DNA of 64,000 nucleotides from Nocardioides sp. WS12 (GTDB lineage Bacteria > Actinomycetota > Actinomycetes > Propionibacteriales > Nocardioidaceae). The position numbers and the translations under genes were made by a program. Positions 59,065-64,000 of this stretch are shown in pieces. A model generated the notes under the pieces. It had not been told where the DNA came from, searched no databases, and saw nothing but the letters and a program-made list of their open reading frames with translations. The stretch spans positions 3,968,001 to 4,032,000 of the forward strand of contig NZ_CP053928.1 in the NCBI RefSeq assembly GCF_014108865.1. Direction: 5' to 3'. Each line of letters starts with the position of its first letter. The stretch's first letter is position 1.

Positions 59065-60474
59065 TCAGTACGAGGGGGCGAGGAGGGGCCAGGGGTTGGC
59101 GGATTCCAGCTGGGTGGCCAGGGAGAGCAACGTGCCTTCGGCGCCGAGGGGGCCGACGAAGTGGGCACCGAGGGGCAGGCCGGCCGCATCCAGTCCGCAC
59201 GGGAGGGACATCGCAGGCATGCCGGTGGCGTTGATGACGGCGGTGAACGACGAGTAGTCGCCGCCGCGTTCCCACATCACCTCGGGGCGGCTGGTGTCGA
59301 GGACGCCGAGCTCGGGGGTCGGCAGCGGCAGGGTCGGGGTGAGCAACAGGTCGAACTGGTCGAAGGACGAGCCGAGCTGCCAACCGACCTGCTGGATGGC
59401 GGCGTGGGCGTCGTACACCTGCACCGGCGTCATGTTCGCGGAGTAGTGGTCGAACAGCATCCGGGTGAACGGCTCGAGGTCGTCGTCGCGCAGGTCGCGG
59501 CCCAGCGCGGCGAGGCGGTGCGTGACATCGGCCAGCAAGGAGACACCCATCAGGGTGCCGAAGCCGCTCATCATCAGCTCGGCGTCGTACGACAGTTCGG
59601 TCTCCTCGACGACGTGGCCGAGCTCTTCACACAGCTCCGCTGTCGCCCGTACGGCGGCCACGACTGCCGGGTCGACGACGCCACCGTCTGCGCGGCGGGT
59701 GGCCAGGCCGATCCGCAACGAGAGCGGAGCCCGCGACGCCTGCTCCCCGAACGCCACCGAAGGCGTGGGCGCGGCGAAGGCATCGCCGGACATCGGCGCG
59801 GAGGTGAGGTCGAGCAACAGTGCGCTGTCGCGGACCGAGCGGCTGACGACGTGGTTGGCCGACAACGGAGCGGCGAGCGACGTCGCCGCGGGGTAGGCGG
59901 TGATGCGCCCCCGGCTCGGCTTCAGGCCGAACAGGCCGCACATGGCAGCAGGGATCCGGATGGAGCCACCTCCGTCATTGCCATGGGCCACGGGGACCAG
60001 GCCGGCCGACACGGCAGCCGCCGATCCACCGGACGATCCACCGGACGAGTGCGCCAGTGACCACGGATTGCGGGTCGGGCCGTGATGGAGCGGTTCCGTC
60101 GAAGCGTTCTTGCCGAGCTCGGGGCTGTTGCTCATCCCGAGCACGACCATGCCGGCCCGGCGGTAACGCCGCACCAGCTCGCTGTCCACAGCGGGAATGT
60201 CGTCGGCCCACAACTTGCTGCCACGGGTCAACGGCAGCCCGGCGACCTGCATGCCGAGGTCCTTGATCAGCGTCGGGACACCGTGCAGCGGTCCGCGCGG
60301 GAGGCCGGCGTCGACCTCGGCGAGCGCCTTCTCGAACCGCTCGGCCACGACCACGTTCAGCACCGGATTGTGCTTCTCGATGCGCGCAATCGAGTCCTCG
60401 ACCACCTCGCGCGCCGACACCTCGCCGGTCCGGATCGCCTCAGCGGTCGCGATGGCGTCGTCGTACTGGATCAC
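59065..60474 (-). CDS. Amidase signature family enzyme
   Basis: A 469-residue hydrolase with the Ser-cisSer-Lys triad: Lys in GVPTLIKDLGMQ, the two serines in LAHSSGGSSGGSAAAVSAGL. DGGGSIRIPAAMCGLFGLKP is the family signature and the C-terminus has INATGMPAMSLPCGLDAAGL. It cleaves an amide of unknown identity in the cytoplasm, since there is no signal. GTG 60474 follows AGGAGTGACCA, 3 nt after the stop of the ATPase gene, so it is the last gene of the transporter operon and may process the imported compound. Confidence 0.93.
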   Translation of the reverse strand: MIQYDDAIATAEAIRTGEVSAREVVEDSIARIEKHNPVLNVVVAERFEKALAEVDAGLPRGPLHGVPTLIKDLGMQVAGLPLTRGSKLWADDIPAVDSELVRRYRRAGMVVLGMSNSPELGKNASTEPLHHGPTRNPWSLAHSSGGSSGGSAAAVSAGLVPVAHGNDGGGSIRIPAAMCGLFGLKPSRGRITAYPAATSLAAPLSANHVVSRSVRDSALLLDLTSAPMSGDAFAAPTPSVAFGEQASRAPLSLRIGLATRRADGGVVDPAVVAAVRATAELCEELGHVVEETELSYDAELMMSGFGTLMGVSLLADVTHRLAALGRDLRDDDLEPFTRMLFDHYSANMTPVQVYDAHAAIQQVGWQLGSSFDQFDLLLTPTLPLPTPELGVLDTSRPEVMWERGGDYSSFTAVINATGMPAMSLPCGLDAAGLPLGAHFVGPLGAEGTLLSLATQLESANPWPLLAPSY

Positions 60475-60477
60475 TGG

Positions 60478-61461
60478 TCACTCCTCAACGTGGTGGCAGG
60501 CCACGAACTGGCCCGGACGGATCTCGCGCAACTGCGGTTCCTCGGCAGCGCATCGTTCGGTCGCCAGCACGCAGCGGGTCCGGAACCGGCAGCCGGACGG
60601 CGGGTCGAGCGGCGAGGGCATCTCGACGGCCTTGGTCGGCTCGGGCGCCCGGTCGGCGTCCGCCTCGCTCGGCACCGACGCCAGCAGCAACCGGGTGTAC
60701 GGGTGCAGAGCGGCGTTCTCGAGGTCGGTCGACGGCAGCACCTCGCAGGTCTTGCCGAGGTACATCACCATCACCCGGTCGCTGATGTTCTTCACGACGG
60801 CGACGTCGTGGGCAATGAACACCATGCTCAGCCCGAGCCGCTCGCGCGCCTTCTCGAGCAGGTTGAGGATCTGCGCCTGGACGGACACGTCGAGGCTCGA
60901 CACGGGCTCGTCGCAGATGAGGACGTCGGGCTCGAGTGCCAGCGACCGCGCGATGCAGACCCGCTGGCACTGGCCGCCGGAGAGTTCGTGCGGACGACGG
61001 TCGCGGACCGCCTCGGGGTCCAGGCCCACCGACGTCAACAGCGTGTCGACAAAGGTCGCGCGGTCCCGGTCGCCCCAGCCCCAGATCTCGAGTCCTTCGA
61101 CGACGAGGTCCTTGACCTTGCGGCGCGGGTTCAGCGCGGACACGGGGTCCTGCAGGATCAACTGCATCCGGGCACGGGCCCGCCGCATCTCCTGTGCCTT
61201 CATGCCGGTGAGCTCGACCTCGCCCAACCGCACGGACCCGCTGGTCGGCGGCGGCAACTGCATCACTGCACGTCCGGCGCTGGACTTGCCACAGCCGGAC
61301 TCGCCGAGGATGCCGAGAGTCTCCCCCGGCAGCAGGTCGAGGTTGAGACCGGACACGGCGTGCACCGTGCCGCGTCGTACAGGGAACTCGACGACGAGGT
61401 CGTCGACAGCCAGGGCGCGCGTCTGCCCGGGCCGCAGATGGGCGGTGCCGCTACCGGCCAT
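60478..61461 (-). CDS. Peptide ABC transporter ATPase, DppF type
   Basis: A 327-residue ATPase. Walker A is GILGESGCGKSS, the signature LSGGQCQRVCIARSLALEPD, Walker B LICDEPVSSLDVS and the H-loop FIAHDVAVV. The C-terminal oligopeptide-type extension has PLDPPSGCRFRTRCVLATER with paired cysteines that in relatives bind an iron-sulphur cluster. It pairs with the DppD-type ATPase, whose end it overlaps by 11 nt. ATG 61461. Confidence 0.94.
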   Translation of the reverse strand: MAGSGTAHLRPGQTRALAVDDLVVEFPVRRGTVHAVSGLNLDLLPGETLGILGESGCGKSSAGRAVMQLPPPTSGSVRLGEVELTGMKAQEMRRARARMQLILQDPVSALNPRRKVKDLVVEGLEIWGWGDRDRATFVDTLLTSVGLDPEAVRDRRPHELSGGQCQRVCIARSLALEPDVLICDEPVSSLDVSVQAQILNLLEKARERLGLSMVFIAHDVAVVKNISDRVMVMYLGKTCEVLPSTDLENAALHPYTRLLLASVPSEADADRAPEPTKAVEMPSPLDPPSGCRFRTRCVLATERCAAEEPQLREIRPGQFVACHHVEE

Positions 61462-62506
61462 GACCGACCTCCGTCAGGGGCTCGATGGGGATGAGGGGGT
61501 GGTGGCACGCGACCTGACGAGCCGGACCGGTGGCCACCGCTCCACCAGGGAGTACGTCGACCAACCCGGGCATCAGGTCCGTACAGGTGTCGCTGGAGCG
61601 CCCGCACCGCGGGCCGAAACGGCAGCCCCGGGGCGGACGAGTCATGTCGGGCGGGTTGCCCTCGATCGCCCGGAGCACCGTGTGCGGGGCGTCGGACAGT
61701 TGCGGGATCGAGGCCAGCAGTGCGTCGGTGTAGGGGTGGTCCGGGGTGTCGAACACGGCGCGCGTCGGTCCGGCCTCGACGGTGCGTCCGGCGTACATCA
61801 CCTGCACCCGGTCGGTGCGTCCCGCAACGGCGCCCAGGTCGTGGCTGATCAGGATCATCGCCATCGTGCGCTCACTGACCAGCGTGGCCAGCAGGTCGAG
61901 GATCTGCTTCTGCACGGTCACGTCGAGCGCCGTGGTGGGCTCGTCGGCTATCAGCAGGCGCGGGTCGCAGGCCAGCGCGGTGGCAATCACCACACGCTGC
62001 CGCATGCCACCGGACAGCTCGTGCGGGTACTGCGTGAGTCGGCGCACCGGCTCGGGGATGCCCACCTGGTTGAGCAGGTCGACGGCGCGTTCGGTGGCTT
62101 CCTTGCGGGAGCACTTGAGGTGGCGGCGCAGGGTCTCGGTGAGGTGGGTGCCGACGCGCTTGACCGGGTTGAGCGAGGTCATCGGGTCCTGGAAGACCAT
62201 CGCGATCTCGGGTCCCCACAACTGACGCCGCTGACCGGGCTTGAGGGCGTGCACGTCCTGGCCGTCGAGCAGCACCTTGCCGGACACGGTGGTCGTGGGG
62301 CCGCTGGCGATCAGGCCCATCACGGTGCGGCCGAGCACGGACTTGCCCGAGCCCGACTCGCCCACGAGGCCGAGGGTCTCGCCCGGGGCCACCTGGAACG
62401 AGACGCCGTCGACAGCCCGGACGTCACCACGCGGGGTGTGGAAGACGGTGTGCAGGTCGTCGACGACCAGCAGCGGAGCAGCAGCCGCAGCAGATGAGGT
62501 GGTCAC
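61451..62506 (-). CDS. Peptide ABC transporter ATPase, DppD type
   Basis: A 351-residue ATPase. Walker A is GLVGESGSGKSVLGRTVMGL, the signature LSGGMRQRVVIATALACDPR, Walker B LLIADEPTTALDVTVQKQ and the H-loop LISHDLGAVAG. The cysteine-containing oligopeptide extension is RGCRFGPRCGRSSDTC. GTG 62506 overlaps the stop of the permease gene in GTGA. It works as a heterodimer with the following ATPase. Confidence 0.94.
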   Translation of the reverse strand: MTTSSAAAAAPLLVVDDLHTVFHTPRGDVRAVDGVSFQVAPGETLGLVGESGSGKSVLGRTVMGLIASGPTTTVSGKVLLDGQDVHALKPGQRRQLWGPEIAMVFQDPMTSLNPVKRVGTHLTETLRRHLKCSRKEATERAVDLLNQVGIPEPVRRLTQYPHELSGGMRQRVVIATALACDPRLLIADEPTTALDVTVQKQILDLLATLVSERTMAMILISHDLGAVAGRTDRVQVMYAGRTVEAGPTRAVFDTPDHPYTDALLASIPQLSDAPHTVLRAIEGNPPDMTRPPRGCRFGPRCGRSSDTCTDLMPGLVDVLPGGAVATGPARQVACHHPLIPIEPLTEVGHGR

Positions 62507-63540
62507 AGCTTGGCACTCCTCGGATCCCAGCGCTTCTGCGCCTTCTCCCCCAACAAGTTGAACGAGAACACGGTCAGGAACAGGCAGACGCCCGGTACGA
62601 CGACGATGAACGGGTGCTTCTCCATCACGCCGCTCTGGCCCTCGGCAATCATGTTGCCCCAGGTCGGTTCAGGCTGCTCGATGCCGATGCCGAGGAACGA
62701 CAGTGATGCCTCCGCGACCACGAGCACCGAGATCATCACGACGGCCAGCGACAGCACCGGGAGTACGACGTTCGGCAGCACCTCGCGGCGCAACAGCCGC
62801 ACCCGGCCGGCACCCAGGGCCCGCGCTGCGAGCACGAACTCGCGCTCGGCGACGGTGATCGTGTTCGCCCGCGCCAGTCGCACCATGCTCGGAATCGTCA
62901 GCAGGGACAGGGCGAACGCGATGCTGCGCACGCTCGGCTCCAGCACGGAGCCCAGCGCGATGAGCAGGATCAGCGGCGGTACGGCGAGCAGCGCGTTCGA
63001 CAAGATGCCGACCACCCGGTCGGTCGTGCCGCGGACGAAGCCGGACACCATGCCGACGAGGCCACCGACCACGGTGCCGATCAGGACCGCCAGCAGCGCA
63101 ACCAGGATCGACGTACGGGCGCCGTACACGGCACGCGAGAGGACGTCGAGGCCGTAGTTGTTGGTGCCGAACGGGTGGCTCGAACCGAGGTCCGGGCGGG
63201 CGAAGATCGGCTCGGTCAGACCGGCCACGGAGTCGTTGTGGTTGCCGAGCGGCAGCAGCGGCGCGCACAGGGCAGCGCCCAGCACCAGTACCAGCCAGGT
63301 CATCCCGAGCCAGAACACGACGTCGACCTTGCGGCCGAGCAGGCCGCGGCACAACCGGCCCAGACCGGTGATCGCGAGCAGGATGCCGGCGGCGAGCAGC
63401 ACCATCCGGACGAAGGTGACCACGACGTCGGTGGTGAAGGCCCAGCCGGCGAAGCCGAGACCGACGACCAGGATTGCGGCCCCGGTCAGGGCGAGCAGGG
63501 TGCGACCGTCGCGGCGACGGGTCGGTTCAGGCGCGAGCAC
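62503..63540 (-). CDS. Peptide ABC transporter permease, DppC type
   Basis: A 345-residue inner-membrane permease with an N-terminal domain of three helices, then the conserved loops PLLPLGNHNDSVAGLTEPIF and LGSSHPFGTNNYGLDVLSRA and the coupling region REFVLAARALGAGRVRLLRR. GTG 63540 is preferred because GAGGA precedes it by 6 nt; ATG 63567 would overlap the upstream gene by 41 nt and has no ribosome site. It forms the channel with the DppB-type permease. Confidence 0.9.
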   Translation of the reverse strand: MLAPEPTRRRDGRTLLALTGAAILVVGLGFAGWAFTTDVVVTFVRMVLLAAGILLAITGLGRLCRGLLGRKVDVVFWLGMTWLVLVLGAALCAPLLPLGNHNDSVAGLTEPIFARPDLGSSHPFGTNNYGLDVLSRAVYGARTSILVALLAVLIGTVVGGLVGMVSGFVRGTTDRVVGILSNALLAVPPLILLIALGSVLEPSVRSIAFALSLLTIPSMVRLARANTITVAEREFVLAARALGAGRVRLLRREVLPNVVLPVLSLAVVMISVLVVAEASLSFLGIGIEQPEPTWGNMIAEGQSGVMEKHPFIVVVPGVCLFLTVFSFNLLGEKAQKRWDPRSAKL

Positions 63541-64000
63541 GGCGGGTCCTCGGGTCGAGATAGCCATAGGAACGGTCGATCAGGGCGTTGCTGCCGACGT
63601 AGATGACGGCGATGACCAGGACGGCGCCCTGCACCATCGGGTAGTTGCCCTGGTTGGCGGCGTCGATGACGAGCTTGCCCATGCCGGGCAGCGCGAAGAG
63701 GTACTCGACGATCACGGTGCTGCCGACGAGCCGACCGATGCTCAGGCCGAGCACCGTCACCAACGAGAACGACGATGGGCGGAGCGCGTCGCTGACCATG
63801 ATCCGCAGGGGCGACATGCCCCGGGCACGGGCCGCGAGGATGAAGTCCTCGTGCAGCGTGGTGACGAGGTCGTTGCGCAGGATGCGGGTGAACATCGCCG
63901 CCTCCATCAGCGCGATCGTCAGCGCCGGCAGGAAGGCGTGTTGCAGGTTGCCGCCGATGCCGTCGCCCAGGCGCACCCACTCGTTGCGCGGGAACAGGTC
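63527..64000 (-). CDS. Peptide ABC transporter permease, DppB type, C-terminal part
   Basis: The frame is open from the right edge to the stop at 63527, giving the last 157 residues. It shows the DppB C-terminal pattern: LPALTIALMEAAMFTRILRN, EDFILAARARGMSPLRIMVS as coupling helix, and VEYLFALPGMGKLVIDAANQ followed by GNYPMVQGAVLVIAVIYVGS. The start and first helices are outside the window. It is presumably the first or second gene of the operon permease-permease-ATPase-ATPase-amidase. Confidence 0.92.
   Translation of the reverse strand, partial: DLFPRNEWVRLGDGIGGNLQHAFLPALTIALMEAAMFTRILRNDLVTTLHEDFILAARARGMSPLRIMVSDALRPSSFSLVTVLGLSIGRLVGSTVIVEYLFALPGMGKLVIDAANQGNYPMVQGAVLVIAVIYVGSNALIDRSYGYLDPRTRRARA

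Overview
This window is chromosomal DNA from a GC-rich actinobacterium, most likely a Nocardioides-like member of the Nocardioidaceae. That placement is an inference from the strong G/C third-position bias, the many GTG starts, the furA-katG pair, the nadD-rsfS-phosphatase order next to a tRNA-Ala gene, the GlgE maltosyltransferase pathway and the many secreted hydrolases. No plasmid, phage, integrase or insertion-sequence gene was seen. Both ends cut genes: a PhoX phosphatase on the left and a peptide-transporter permease on the right.

Layout. 0-8 kb: phoX (partial), chromate transporter chrA, a small redox/acetyltransferase pair, furA-katG with a Fur-type operator, a PlsC-like acyltransferase, a tandem pair of SemiSWEET-like genes and a secreted metallopeptidase. 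8-16.5 kb: secreted SGNH lipase, GT87 mannosyltransferase, an SDR and a TetR gene sharing a perfect 30-bp palindrome (the TetR frame looks broken), a sensor kinase/response regulator pair, and a P450. 16.4-26.4 kb: tRNA-Ala, the nadD-rsfS-phosphatase operon with a 54-residue membrane protein in front, a CDP-alcohol phosphatidyltransferase, proA, a secreted PLD-like protein, etfBA and an enoyl-CoA hydratase.

26.4-48.2 kb is the metabolic core: glgX, glgP, moeA, the overlapping operon glgE-treS-mak, then galA-glgB-NUDIX. TreS converts trehalose to maltose, Mak phosphorylates it, GlgE polymerises maltose 1-phosphate into alpha-1,4-glucan, GlgB branches the glucan, and GlgP with GlgX degrade it. 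Both arms of alpha-glucan turnover are therefore encoded within about 21 kb. 48-56 kb: an EamA/LysR divergent pair, membrane proteins, a YbbN-like co-chaperone, an M1 peptidase and a RIO-family kinase whose start is overlapped by a short leader ORF. 56-64 kb: a lipoprotein solute-binding protein and, on the other strand, an amidase plus peptide ABC transporter operon. Between them sits an AbiEi-like/nuclease-like gene bracketed by two inverted arrays of 22-nt repeats.

The most unusual signal is a set of short tandem repeats with exact 21- or 22-nt periods. They occur at four places, each beginning within about 15 nt of a stop codon: 41981-42016, 50741-50797, 57773-57860 and 58972-59054. The G/T-rich strand always reads out of the 3' end of a neighbouring gene. 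I do not recognise this family. No matches outside the window could be checked.
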